DNA from: Colius striatus
Lineage: Eukaryota > Chordata > Aves > Coliiformes > Coliidae
Direction: 5' to 3'
Assembly (NCBI RefSeq): GCF_028858725.1
Contig: NC_084760.1
Location: forward strand, 54,027,367 to 54,091,366
Length of the DNA stretch: 64,000 bases
The notes beneath the pieces are model-generated. The model worked only from the letters and a program-made list of their open reading frames with translations. It was not told where the DNA came from and made no database searches. Below are positions 1-13,300 of the stretch, in pieces (the stretch's first letter is position 1; every line of letters starts with the position of its first letter). Both the position numbers and the translations under genes were made by a program.

Positions 1-1128
1 CTTTGAAGACAGACATTAGGATTTCATGCCTTATTTTTAACGTGTTCATATTCCTAAGATGCCTATGAAAATGCAAATTCTTATCCAGACTTAAAACCGC
101 AAGAGCAAACTTTCTAGCACCACAGCAAAACCTTAGTGCTCTCTTCTGCATATATTCCTTATAGGCTGACCTAGGCTGATAGAAAAGCATGTACACAGGA
201 GTTACATACCTGACAAACATTGCCAGCCCATGCACTAGGCACGGGCCTTTTCACAGACTCTCCAGGAAAATGAAAAATCACCTTCCAAAGGATGTCTCTA
301 TAGATGCCACAATGTGCTTTGTGAAGTTTGGTTATGCAGGGGACACGCAGTATTGTAAAATGCCGCGCATGTTACCAGTTTCATTGCACAAAATGCAATT
401 CCAACACCTTTTTAAATAAGCCCTTTCTTGTAAGCATTCAAGTCTTCAAGCCTTTTCTTCCTCTGTGTCCTTTTCTAACGCAGCCCTCTCCATGAAAGAG
501 TTCAAACAGGAGTGTCCCATCTGTCTAATGCCTGAGACATGTCCCAGACGTGAGGGGCGCAGGGCACGACCCCGGGGCTGCTGCCTCTCCAGCACAATGG
601 TGAGGTGGGAACGCAGCCTCCACTTGCCTACCACGATGCAAGGGAGCCCAGCCTTGGGGCCAACCCTACCCAGGGCCACAGTGCACTGAAATAAGGCTGG
701 AAGTGACCCAGCGCCCCCGGGGTCACTATCTTCTCACTGGGCTGGGACAGTAAGTACAGTCACCCTTCTGGTTGCTGGGCTCTCGTAGTCCCCCACCGAG
801 AAGGATGCGCATGTGCCTTAACTGCCACAGTAGGTGCTGCCCACAGCTGCCTCCTGGAGCGTGGCAGTGGGGTCTCTGAGGGGCTGCTCTGGAGTTTCCG
901 GTGGGCTGCAATCAGGGAGGGACAATCCGTTCTGTTTCGTCCCCTCTTCTCCTCACCAGGCAGCTGCCTGTTGTGGCAACTGCTGCTAAACCTTGAATTT
1001 CTTAAAGCTGTTTGTGAGCTTCCTGTTAATCATCCCTGAATGACTCTCAGCATGCCAGGTACATCATTAGGCCCATGTGGAAAAGCTTTCCGCTCTGCTT
1101 GTGGCTGCTTCCTGTCACCTACGACCCA
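1..1128. other. intergenic, apart from the GC-rich patch
   Basis: Apart from the patch at 440-960, I see no gene, repeat family or regulatory site in this stretch. Confidence 0.6.
440..960. other. GC-rich patch of unknown origin
   Basis: This stretch is clearly richer in G and C than its AT-rich surroundings. CpG dinucleotides are fewer than expected for such composition, so it does not behave as a classic CpG-island promoter. Overlapping ORFs of 61-77 codons on both strands match nothing I know. It may be an old repeat or an untranslated exon; I cannot tell which. Confidence 0.4.
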
Positions 1129-1268
1129 TCTGCCAGAGCAGGACCTCCTAGAGTAGATCGTGCAGGAACTTGTCCAGGTGGGTTTTGAGTGTCCCCAGAG
1201 AAGAAGACTCCACCACCCATCTGGGCAGCCTGTTCAGTGCCCTGTCACCCTCACAGTGAAGACTGTAC
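1129..1268 (-). mobile_element. CR1 LINE fragment, minus strand, lacking its 3' tip
   Basis: The sequence TGCCAGAGCAGGACC, CAGGTGGGTTTTGAGTGTCC, CTGGGCAGCCTGTTCAG and CACCCTCACAGTGAAGAC is the reverse complement of the CR1 3' region. The terminal 60 or so bases, including the ATTCTGTG repeats, are missing, so the copy is truncated at both ends. Confidence 0.85.
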
Positions 1269-1789
1269 TTAACAGTAATTGGTTTTCAGGGGGATTTTTT
1301 TTTATTTCTGGAGTTCAGATGCTTTTACCTAAGCACTGCAGCACAATATGAGCATCCTGCAAATGCTTGTTGTGATGTGAATTAACATTTTTCAAACATG
1401 ATGGCTGGGAGGGCTAAAACAAAGCCCCTGACTGGTCATGGCTTGTTTATTCTCACTGTGATTATCACCAATCCTTTCAGACATGTTATTTCTAAAATGG
1501 TTTTATGTCAGGCCTGATAACTGCCAGGCCCATTTGATATCTGAAAAAGGTGGCTAGAGAAAAGAAAGTAAATTTTTACGAATTCAGAGAGTATCTTTCT
1601 CCCTAGTGTGAGGCAGCCTACACAGCTTTAGCACAAACAATTGGAGGCTTCCAAAATTTGGTCTTTCATTGCTCATTGCTGTACTATGCTACAAATGTTG
1701 TTTGTTCAGTCATGGCTAAAGCCATCTACCCATTTACAGCTATTAAAGAAAATAACATCCTTTCCCACTGATGCACTTAATTTGCGTCA

Positions 1790-1882
1790 GGGGCATGGTT
1801 TAGTGGTGGACGTGGCAGTGTTAGGTTAATGATTGGACTTGGTGATCTTAAAGGTCCAACCTAAAGAATTTTGTGATTCTGT
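1790..1882 (+). mobile_element. CR1 LINE 3' tail, plus strand
   Basis: GGCATGGTTTAGTGGTGGAC, TTAGGTTAATGATTGGACTT and TTTTGTGATTCTGT form the end of a CR1 of a different subfamily from its neighbour at 1129-1268. The copy is short and somewhat diverged. Confidence 0.8.
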
Positions 1883-3053
1883 CTTCTGATAATTGTGCAT
1901 GTATATAGACAGAAGATAATAATGGATAAGAGTTTGCTGGAAAAAAATAGGCAATAGATTAAGTTAACACGTGTGCACGTTTTGCCTGAATGATAAGGAA
2001 ATAGAAAGCTTTAGTTGCACTATCCAGTAACATGTCTGTAATTTTCTGTGTTTATGAATGGCTGAAATGCCATCAAGTGGACATGGATATGCAATCATAG
2101 GTATGATGACTTTGACTGTAACTAGCTTGCAGCTTTTTAAAACTAAAAGTTAAAAAGCATGTCTGTTTGTATAGATGCAGTTAAGATGCCCAAATTGCAA
2201 AGTAAAATGTGGTATGAAATAGGCTTTGGTATATTCTATTGGTAATACTGTTTGGTAATACTATGATACTTCAACAATTACATGTTACTTATGGAGTTTA
2301 ACTGTTTATTCAAACTAATAAAACACACAGGTTAAAAAAAGATTTATTGATCATGCATTTGGAGTTCAGATGCTTAGATAAATAATGGTCAAACATGCAG
2401 CTATAAATCACGGGAGTTAGGAGGCTTGGAAGAATTTTCCAAGAACTTTAGAAAGTAATGACTTTTACAAGATCTACTGAAAATCTGAGGAGCTGAGATA
2501 TAGAACTTCGAGGTGAAGTTCTATAATTATGGAATTATATGTTTATATATCTACCTGTATGAATGTGAAGTTCATCTGTGTTCTGTAGCCTGTGGTCTCT
2601 GACGTGGCTGAAGATAACGTGTGCCTCCCATCTCACAGCACAACTGCCTGACCACCAGCTTGTGGCTCGCTTTGGTGCTATTTCTGGGCGACTCATCCAG
2701 CATACCTGACGCTATACTTGTCAACTGTGTTGGGGTGACTTCAGTTCCTGCAGGCAGCAGGTAGCTAGAGCCACGCTGAGTTCATGCGCAAACCTGCCTT
2801 TGGCAACAGGGAAAGTTCCATTGAATAATCCTTTATATCAGTATATGGAAGGATATGTGTTTATAAACAAATATATAAAGAAAAGCACGTCCCGTTGTCA
2901 GTATGTATAATCATGTAGCCTTGATTTATGCATGTTGCATTAAGTAATATGCACATCTTTTCCCTGAGACAGAAAGTATAATGTCTTGTGATACTGTGTG
3001 GGACTGTTTCCTACACAGTGTTGACGGGAGTCACATAGGTGGAAAGTACAGAA
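1883..3053. other. intergenic, nothing recognised
   Basis: AT-rich sequence between two CR1 pieces. A short echo (TTGGTAATACT twice near 2240-2265) is the only local structure noted. Confidence 0.6.
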
Positions 3054-3275
3054 CATAGAATCACAGGGACCTTTAAAGGTCATCTAGTCCAACCCTCCTG
3101 CTAAAGCAGGTCTACCCAGGTCAGGTCCCACAGGAACACATCCAGGTGGGTTTTGAAGACCTCCAAGGAAGGAGACTCCATGCCCTCCCTGGGCAGCCTG
3201 TGCCAGGGCTCTGTCACCCTCACAGTGAAATAGTTTTTCTATGTTTAAGTGGAACTTTTTGTGTTCCAGCTTCTT
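3054..3275 (-). mobile_element. CR1 LINE 3'-end fragment, minus strand
   Basis: It starts with ATAGAATCACAG, has a small deletion, then GGACCTTTAAAGGTCATC, CAGGTGGGTTTTGAAGACC, GGGCAGCCTGTGCCAGGGC and TTTTTGTGTTCCAGCTTC. These are the reverse complement of the CR1 3' UTR and the end of ORF2. It is 5'-truncated. Confidence 0.92.
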
Positions 3276-6200
3276 TCAACATGTTAAAATCATCTGTAGA
3301 AAAACAAGAAGCAATGAAAATTTTCTGGCTAATATAAGCCACCTATTTGTACAAATCAGTTTCACAGTTCACTGCCTATCCTGCTTTTTTACCTAAGGAG
3401 AGTTGTATAGCTAACAGAAAATACATATGCGGTACGTAGACTGTATTAATGTTCTTTAAATACATTCTCAAGGAATTAAATTGAGGGTAATACAGTTAAG
3501 TAATAAGAAATGTACTGGGCCATTAACAGAATGTAATTACTGTAAGTATACAGGATAAAGTAATCAGTATGAAATTCCTCAAGTGTGCTTACAGGTAAAG
3601 CAGATACATAGATGTGTTACCTGATAACTGTCATGTGGTCATATCCTTTAATACTGCTTACTAATGTAGAAGCCCAAATGAATTTTTTTGTGCTGTTAAA
3701 TTTTAGGAAAAAGATGTAAAAAAATCTTGAAATTATATTCCTTGCACATAATGGTAAGGCACTGCTTCTATATGTAATTTTGTTATCAACTCGAGCCACA
3801 GAGTTCTTGCTGTAGATGCCATTTAATTGTACTCGTTTCACAGACATAGTTGCCAAGTTAAAGAGCTACCAAAAATTCCTCAGCTCAGCACTGAATTTGC
3901 ACTTTACTTTGAGAAATACAGCACATCATCTGATACAACTGAAAACTCATCTTGGAAGAGGAAACTTTTTTAACCTGGATCAATTCTCCAATAAGACTTG
4001 GAGGGCAGCACAAGTGGTTGTGCTAGCACCAGGGCAGAGGCTGAGTGGTGGACAGAGCTGCTGCTTTTGGTAGCAGGGCCAGTTCCTGCTGGCTTAAGGT
4101 GTTCATTTAACCAGTGCTTGGGTAGGAAGCTCCACAGTGACTGAAGTCAGGCTAACTTGGTTCTGTTACAGTTCCATGGTATTTCTTTCCTTCCCACTAC
4201 TGCACGCTCTCACCTTTCTTTTCTTTGGAAGAGGATTTTTACTAACCCTTTTAAGAGCTAGTTTGGGTATTAATTGTACATTTTCCTTTCTGATTTAATT
4301 TTCTATTAAGTGAGCTTTCCAAACGGATGTGTCAGAAGGTCAATATGAACGCAATGCAAAGCTATGGGCAGGATTGCAGCATCTTGTGTTGGCCTAAATT
4401 ATCTTGCAAGTGAAACTGATTTGTTGTGGTCAAAGCTTACAGCTGCAGTCCTGTTTTCTCTCTTCTGGCTGCATTTTCCTGCATCTTCATCCTGTAGGCA
4501 TTCACACCTGTGGAAACCGCATTTATACAAAGATCAGCCAAAAACTAACTGCTGTTTTTTATTAAGTAAGATTAATTTTCAAATGGTCTAGCTCCTGAAC
4601 CAGCTTCCTGGTCACATAGCACCCAGTTTAGTTTTGTTTAAGCTGCCAAGGAATTGCATTTCAGGGTGATGTGGTTTATTTACCTAAAGATCTTCTCTGT
4701 TGTGTTGAAGTATGGAAGTGAAAGCATACAGAAACAAGAGCTCTGCAATGTGTAAATTGCTCTGTTCCTCCTAGATGCTTTCTCTTCCCAGAGGCATTGC
4801 TTATGGGCCTCAGACATGTGCACACTGAGCTTGAAAAATAACCCAGGAGAAGCATGTTCCTCAGTTGCCTACTGAAATGCCTAAAAGAAGGGGGTTGAAA
4901 TCTGTGCACAAGTTAATGTTCATACCAACACCTCCTAGTGTGTTCCTGCCTTTCCGAGCTCTATCACCCCAGCCTGTGAGACATTAATGCTGTCAGCTAC
5001 TGAGCAGTGTGACAGGAAAGGAGACATTTTGTTGTCCCAGTAAAGTGTTCTGTGACCTGTGTACCTCTTAGAAATTGCAGGCCTGTCAGCATTTCTGACT
5101 CTCTGTCTATAGGCAAAAAAATAGATGCAGCATTGGACATACAAATGCTGACAACTTTAAATGAAAATCTATCTTGTGAGCCATGTGGCTTCCTGGTGCT
5201 GTAAGGCCTCCTTTTAAAAAGTGCCAGTGGATATGCTTATGCTAAACATACATAAATAAATTGCATATGCAGTAAGTTAACTGTAAATGAGCACAAAACA
5301 GAAAGGAAAGGGAATATCCTTCCTTGTTGTATGTATTTCTGGTACAAAATAATGCTGAAAAAATTAAGCTGATATGTGTATGTGTCTCTAAGAGAGTTGT
5401 GCATTTTGCTGGAATTGTATAAAAGATCTACTGAATTTTAAGATAAAATATTTTCTTTGTATTTACTATCTCATACTAAAACACAGCATTTCCTAAGGCT
5501 ATTTCATTTATAAATTCATACTTACAAATAATTTCCACAGAGTTACTCTTAAAAAATGTTGAGATGTGGTAAGAACAATTAAAAAGTATTGTCATCTTTA
5601 CAGGAAATATTATAAAACAAAACCTGCAATTGCCTTTTAAGCTGCCTCATCCCACAGACTGTATTAGAATATAAATAATAAAGAAATTGCAAACATGAGA
5701 CTATCAGAATAGATTTTTTTTTTCAAATGTGACATAGACCTGACATCTGTTTGCATTCTATGTGTGTCATGAAATCTTTCCTTTTGTCTTTTCTACAGCT
5801 GACATTCCTTAACTGAAAATGAGGTAACTGAGGGTCAAAGACTAAAGGAACAAGGACTGACCCATTAAGAGCAAGACTGTAGTTTTTAACGGCATTTCAG
5901 GTATATTATAATTTTTGAGGCATATTTTTTCCTTTGTTGTTAGGTAAGGTGCCTGCTGATTGAGGTTCACACTCATACCTCAGACTCTTGTTCAGGGCAG
6001 TAGGAACATAGACACATTCCCTTCTCCTACTGCTGCTACTGGAGCAGTATTCTCTGGCACAGGGACAGTGCAGATATCTGAGTTTAGGTCTTCCTACAAG
6101 ATTTGCCAGAGGACATCTGTCAGAGCCCAAAGAGGTAACAGCTGCACAGGGTAGGGTGGAAAATTTTCAAAGAGAGTGAGTACTGATAAGGAAGGAGGAC

Positions 6201-7061
6201 AGCAATTTTTATCTGCCTAGGGCAGCAAAAAACCTTGCATCAGCTCTGCTCGGTTTTAGTAGAGATTTCATTCTGGTTTTGTTTAGTTTTCCCAAAGGGT
6301 GTTGTGATGTGTGTTTGCGTTGCATCTGCTCACCTTCATCAGTATTAGGTAAAAATATTCTAAGCAGAATACATTTTGCTTTTCAAAAGCAAAACACATC
6401 AACCTAATGAATAGTCTCTGGAAGAGTTCTGCACCCAAAAAGCCACATTGTTTCATGGGCTGGTATCTAGCACTTTGAAGGCAGTATTTAGAGACAAGGA
6501 AAATGTTGTTGCTGCTAGAACAGATACCAGTGAATTGAGGGAAAGACAGAAAAATTATGTTGCTGTGATAGACTGAGGGAAAGCTATGTATCTGAAGATT
6601 GCCAGCATTCAGTGTGAAAGCTTGGTGAAAATTTTATGTGGTTTTCCTTCCTTCAAGGAGCCTTGATATTTACTGATTAAGCTCAAATCTGTAACTTAGA
6701 GAATGATAAAGGGTGTAAAACATGATAATGCAAGTTCAACGTAGAGACAATAATGTTAATGATCCTCAAGAAGCTGTAGTCCCTCAGTGAGTACAAACAG
6801 TTGTCACTTCTCTGTAGTTCAACCAATTTCTTCAACGCTATATAGGCAGATGTTTTTCAAGATGCAGATTTGGTTGAGCTTGTAACGTGCTGTATCAAGC
6901 AGTGATGACCGAAGACTAGATTACCTGCAAAGACTCTAATGAGACTTCACAGTTTCTTCATTTTTCATTATCCACTCACTACAAGTCCTTCCTACAACAG
7001 TCTTACTAGTGCTAAGAGTAATCTCTTCTTGCCTTTCCTCAGGGAGTTTATAAGGAAGCAA
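3276..7061. other. intergenic, nothing recognised
   Basis: No coding exon, RNA gene or repeat family could be supported. ORFs of 60-85 codons have no recognisable similarity and lie in AT-rich sequence. Confidence 0.6.
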
Positions 7062-7382
7062 GATGCATCAAGAAGAGTGTGGCCAGCAGGTCAAGGGAGG
7101 TTCTTCTTCCCCTCTACTCTGCCCTGGTGAGGCCTCATCTGGAGTCCTGTGTCCAGTTCTGGGCTCCTCATCTCAAGGGGGACAGAGAACTTCTGGAGAG
7201 AGTCCAGCGCAGGGCCACCAAGATGATCAGGGGACTAGAGCATCTTTCATATGAGGAAAGGCTGTGGGAACTGGGGCTGATTAGTCTGGAGAAGAGGAGA
7301 TTGAGGGGAGATCTTATTAACATTTATAAATATCTAAAGGGTGGGACATCCCTTTTTTCTATAGTAGGTAGCAACAGGAAAT
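7062..7382 (+). mobile_element. CR1 LINE fragment: C-terminal part of reverse transcriptase ORF
   Basis: The frame from 7079 stays open for about 100 codons and reads [40 protein letters not shown] and [14 protein letters not shown]. This is the conserved C-terminal region of CR1 ORF2. The catalytic core upstream is missing and the 3' UTR is absent. The 103-codon frame is therefore a relic, not a gene. Confidence 0.92.
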
Positions 7383-10300
7383 ATTTTTGAATTGTTCTTC
7401 ACATCACTCCTAGAGAAAAGAATGCGAAACCCCAATAACTGCTTCCGAAAGACATAGCTACTCTGTCTATCACCCTCCTCCTGCTACGGAAGCAGCACTG
7501 AAATGGGGAGTGGGTTTGCTTCAGGAAGAGCCCTGGGTCAGGCATGATTGGAGAGAGCTCTTATGTCTCAATTCTTGCACGGCTCAGGCCTCAGGAGTCA
7601 CAGTGAGGCAAGATACCTATAAGAAGCGGATTAAAAGCAGAAAGCTTATTTGGGAAGTGGCAACTCCAAAATCCTGCTGAGTTTCTGCCAGCATGGTTTC
7701 CTTTCATTTGGGGAGGAAAAAAAGGCTAAACCATTACACCCATTGTCAGAAGGATTGCAGATTTCTTATTAAATCCTCATTTCACCAACTTCAGGAGCAA
7801 TTCTGGGACTGTCTTCAGTGTTTTTTTTTTTCCCCACCCATTCTCTTCTTAAACATAACAGGATGTATTTGGTGCTGAGGAACATACAAAGAAACCATGC
7901 ATAAGTGCTGAGAATCTGCCCATGGGCCTGTTTTTCACATGATGAATTTAAAGCTTTCAGTTATGTGATTTCTGGAATCAAATTGGATTTTCAATGCACA
8001 ACTTGCATTTTGATAGAGCTTTGCACCATGTGTAAGATGCCTTGAAATACAGCTCCTGTGATCTCTCAGCCATTAAGACACAAAAGGAAATAAAAAATAA
8101 AGGAAGTTTAAATCGAAATAGCCACTGTGTTAGGGAAAGGGATAAGTGTGTACATAAGATGGAAAGGTAGGAGTTGAGATAAAAGAATGGAAAAGACATT
8201 AAAGAAACACATTATGAAATATTCTAGAGCAATTAACTTTGGTAATAATTACCTATAACTCTTAATTTGTATAGGCCTGTCTGAATATGAAAAAATAGCT
8301 AGTCAACAGTACGGATGAATAGATTTTGTTGGCCTGCTTTTCAGTGATGGATGAGCTGAAGGCTCTCTCTGGGTGAGAGAATTACAAAAATGAGCCCTAA
8401 ATTCTCCTCATGTAAGCCAAAATATGAGACCTGATCTGATCGGTGTCTGTGACTTTATTGTCTCACTGCACCTTGTTTCAGTGATGGACTGAATGTCATG
8501 TCGCTGCTACTCTAAGTTGTTGCAGGAAAGTACCTAAACAAAGTGCCAGAGGTTTAACTGATGAGACAAGCTTGTGCTCGTAGCTCAAGGCCATGAAATT
8601 ATTTCAGTCTTCCTGGAAATAGTCTAGGAAAAGACCATTTAGGTGGTACTCTGGGGTGAATCTTTTCTTTGCTCTTCCACCTTTTTACCAATGAGCCCAC
8701 TAAGCTGTTGGGTTCAGTTGCATTCAGATCATCCTACCCCTCTGAGGGTCCTGCCAGTGCTTCTTGTAGCACATACCCAACTCAGCAATTTTGTTACAAG
8801 CCCATGTCTGGCTAGGGTGCCTGCACTCTGTCACCATCTGTTTCTTCTGTGAGGGCAGATGTAGATTACCTCCCCTTGGTCTACACTCAGTGTGTAGGTG
8901 TTTCAGTTCCCTGGCTGGAAATTTCACTGTCTCCATTTTGATTGTTATCTATCTCACTAATAATGTCCTCAGTAGATGTCCCCATGTTTTTTGGAATTAA
9001 ATGATGAGGCAAGGACATATAACTGTCCTGTTTTACCAGACTTCCTTCTTCCTACTGTAGACTGCAGAGCTCCAGGGACTGCTAGAGGCCCTGACAGAAT
9101 GCAGGGACAATCTACAGCTCATGCTCACTGTCAGTTTTTCTGGGACTCTTTATGGAAGTGATTGGCACCTTCACTGGGGGAACTGTCACCTCTCATCATC
9201 CACTGACATTTGAATGCTTCTAAAAAATCGTGCATGTTTCTGTGAGCTGTGTTACTCTCTAATTCAGCAATTGTGTTCTCATTTTTAAGTACAGTTTTGT
9301 TTATTTCTACTATGCTGTTTTTCCTTCTTTGTATATGGATCAAAGATTACCTGGATGAGAGTACAGATATATTTAGGCGTTTGCTGCCATCTGCAGTTGA
9401 AATCTAATATTAATTCCAGTTTACATGAGCGCTTTTTCTTTCCCAGCATCTTCAAAAACCTTCAGATCTCAGACAAGCAATGAGACATGTGTTAATGTTT
9501 GTCATTCTGTCCTGACTGCCAAGTTCCTGCCCTAGCAGAACGAAGGAGAAGTGTTTACATTAAATTATTTAACTTCTTTTAGAAGTAAAGTTCATTAACA
9601 ATCCAGATAGATAGTAAACCCTCACAGTCTTTTTGGTCAATTTGTTCTGTTTCCAGTCTATAAACCCTCATGACACAACCCCACTGTTTCAAATTTGAAC
9701 AGGAACTTTCCAGAAACCTTCCAGCATTAACACAGAACTTGAGTGCTTTGGGAGTGAGAGTTGAATAGCTGTTTTTTCTGAACTGGACCATCTCCTTGTT
9801 TCATGTCTAAAAGAAATCAGGAGGACAGCTAGTGATGTAAGATAGCTCTCCCCTTACTGCTGTAGTGAGTTCTAGTACAGAACAGAAAGGCATTAAAGCC
9901 TGCATGTATCAGGCTGGTGTAGAACAGAATAGGAAAAGTAATTTTAATAAGATTTACCTATACACTAGTAAATTTACCTCTACTGAAATAGCCACTAAAA
10001 TCTAGATGCACCAAAGGATGCTTGGGATGATTTTATTTTTTTTAAGTTAATATTTCTATATATTTTATGATTTTCTAGAGAATGCATATAAAATACTAGG
10101 AGATAAATTCATGTAGTTCTTCACACATCCTGTGAGTAAACATAGAAGTAAGTAAATAATTACAGAAAAGAATGAGAATGGCACAAGAGAAATGAGTAGA
10201 GATGATGAAATTGTTGTGGCATGAACATTTTCTAAGTATGGCTGGATAGTTTTGTAATTTTTTTTCAAATTAAATCTAATCAAGCAACTTTACTGAGCTG

Positions 10301-13300
10301 TTATAGTAAGGAATTATTTTTGACTGTCTGAATAAGAAAGCAAAATATTAGTTTCTATGGTAATTAAAAGACCTTCCTTTACTCTAGTAAAGGAGCTGCA
10401 TCTCATTTCACAGGTGTTGATTCTAACTCATCTTATAAAGCACATTTACAAGCTAAAAATCTCTGTACTCCTAAGGCTCTAATATGACAATCTCCTGATT
10501 TTCCCATCTCTGCAAACCATAGCAAAATGAACAAGTGTTATAAGTCTGTTCCTCAAGGACTGTAAATCACTGTTTCTTCACTGAAGGCAATGGAGCAGCA
10601 CTGATTTGTTGAAACAGAAAATCTAGATTTAAGTATTTCATAAACACTTCACTCAAACAGGGAAACATACATGATGATTCAAATAACAGTTTGCTTTCTA
10701 CATATTATAGTTTATGCTCTTTTGCCCAATTTGGAGTACTTAAAGTATTAACAAATACAATAAAAGTACAATATAACAGTGATCAGCATGATCAAATTAC
10801 TATAGTTTAATCACTGAGTGAATCGCGAGCTTGTTTTTGCAGTCACACAAAAGTGATGCTTTATTTTCTTCTGACAAATAGAGATTGTTAGTTATGCAGA
10901 TGGTGCATAGATGAAACATGAGTGGTTAAATTTTTCAAGCTTATCTTTTTCTGAAGAATGCTTAACAACAGCAAGCCTTAAGTTCACATAATAAAAAGCT
11001 GTTTTCGAGCTGAGATCAAGGTCAGAAGTTGTAGCCCCTGTTAGTCCAGTTTTAACTAATTGTATATATGGTTGAGAATTTGTCATAATGCAATCGGGGA
11101 ATCTGGGAGTGTTTCTGTTCGCTATTCGCTAGAAAATTGACATAATCTTGTTTACATTTATTGTCTCTGCTTCCTGTTCATGAGGAGACTTCACAATCCC
11201 CAGATATGCAGAAGCATTCAGGTTTTTTCAGCATCTGAGAACCGTGGAGCTCAAGTTTTGGCTATGCTATTATGTACTGTGGGACCTTGAGCAAGTAACT
11301 TCTTCAGAGTGTTTAAATACAGGTATTAATTTTCACACTAGAAAGTCAGTGGTGCCTGGGTGACAAATGTATTACAAAGTTTTGTTGATAAAAATGTTCT
11401 ATGGCTTTTGACTTAACATCCTTTAAAAGCTTTTGTTATATATTATGTGATTTGGCTAATGATGAGCAAATTCAGAATTCACAAAAATTGTAGCTATCAA
11501 AATTTTCTTATTTAAAACTATGCTATTAAAGTGTTTATTGTAGTGCATTCAGATTGTATCTTGAAAAAAAGGATAATGCAAACTGTTTTCCTCAAGTTAC
11601 GTTAGTAAAGAGTATAAACAAAACACAAAGAAACTTGAGTTTGCTTGTTTCTTAAATTACTGCTGTACCTCAGTGCTCTGCAACATCCTATTAATAAAAG
11701 AAAAATCTGAGGAAATGCCATACATCCTGTATTACACTTCTTAGTGACTAAAGCTGATGTTTTGGCTGGTTCTGTACTACAAAATTTGACTTATAAACTT
11801 TCTGAGAGATCATCAAGATGTAATTTGTTAACTCAGGTCAAGATATTGCAACTGTCATAAGCCCAGCATACATGTTTTAGTACTTCAGCTTCACTTAGCT
11901 CCAAAGTTCAGGTTTTGGTCATGTTCTCTGATTTTTCACTGGGGAAAAATTCCTCCCTTAAGGAGAACTTCGTGACTGTTTTTCATAAAGGAAAAAGTAC
12001 TTAGAGGAAAATCTTTCTGTCCAACACAGTAGCACCAATTAAAAAGTCATCAGCTAAGATAGTGTTATGATGTCTTCTAGGCCTGAGTGTCAGAGGCAGG
12101 TTTCACAGCAGCTTAAACCTAAAGCTTATCAGAATTTGTATGGTGCTACTTCCAATTCAATCAGTTTCTAGAAAATGTCAAGCTTTACTTCTGCTTGAAA
12201 TAAGGAATAAGAGATTATCAGCTCATTTGAGAAAGAGATGAGCACGCTTCCAACTCTTTCAACACTTCACCAAGGAAAAGAAGGGAGCAAAGGAGGGAAC
12301 TACAGAGTCTGGAAATGTCATCTAACTTGCAAGATTAAAAGGTAAAAGTAGTGGGAGTTCTTAAAACTGACCCTGTGGTCTGGGGGAAAAAGAAATCCAA
12401 CAAAAGAACATGTAAGTTTGAATAAACGGATAGAAGTATGAGCTGAGAAGAACATTGAAGAAGACTGTTGGAGCTTAAAGGCAATTGTAAAGTCCTGTAA
12501 TGTAAATAATGGTGAGAACTTCTGTATTGAGGGTCAAGGCACTTGATTTAATGTTCTTGGGAATATTAACAACATGTTTTGTCATGGATCTAGGGAGCAA
12601 AGGCAGTTCAAAAAACAAGAGAACCAAAATTTATTGATTTTGTTTGAATAATCCCATATTCTCAGGGGATTGGAAATGCAGAGCTGATAGAAGGCCACTA
12701 TGTATTTCTTCAGCATTTTTAGCAAATGCATCCATGTGAATATGCCACATGTAACCCAGGCCTCCTAGAGACCTGGCTGCTCTCTGAAAAAGCAGCTCTG
12801 ACTGGGTGATGGGATAACTGGAAACATTTCCTGGGCATATAGCTCTGCAGCATGTTCTTACACAGTCTGACATCCCTTGGAGCCAGTGTACCTACTGTAC
12901 ATGTGCTGCACACAGCCTAAGACTCTGCAGTGCATGCTCACCAAGTCCAGCATCTTTTGGAAGCACCAATCTTGATGTGAGTTGTAGGAACAGTGATGTG
13001 TGTGCTTCTGCAGAGATATGCCACCAACAATTACAGTAATAATGTTGTGAAGTGGTGGATATTGTTGGTGCTGTTGGTGCTGGATTTAGCACAGATGCGG
13101 TGATACCAGGATACTTGGTGCATCTGTCTGGGTGCTCTCTGGACAGGTAGGGGAAGCACTCACCCAGTACCTTCCTGCCTGTGGAAGCAGTATGGTAAAC
13201 ACAAGGTGTTTTGCCTGTTGTCTAGCTCCATCTGTGGTTATCAAGTGCAGGGCTGACTGACAGGTGTCCCTTAACAGCAACAGGCTTGTGATCAGCATGC

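Noticed and set aside
1309..2374. Shared string GGAGTTCAGATGCTT at about 1310 and 2360
   Set aside because: The match is only about 15 bases with unrelated flanks, so it is most likely coincidence and not a target duplication.
7079..7390. 103-codon plus-strand frame with clear protein similarity
   Set aside because: It is the C-terminal part of CR1 ORF2 inside a truncated repeat, so it is annotated as mobile element and not as a gene.
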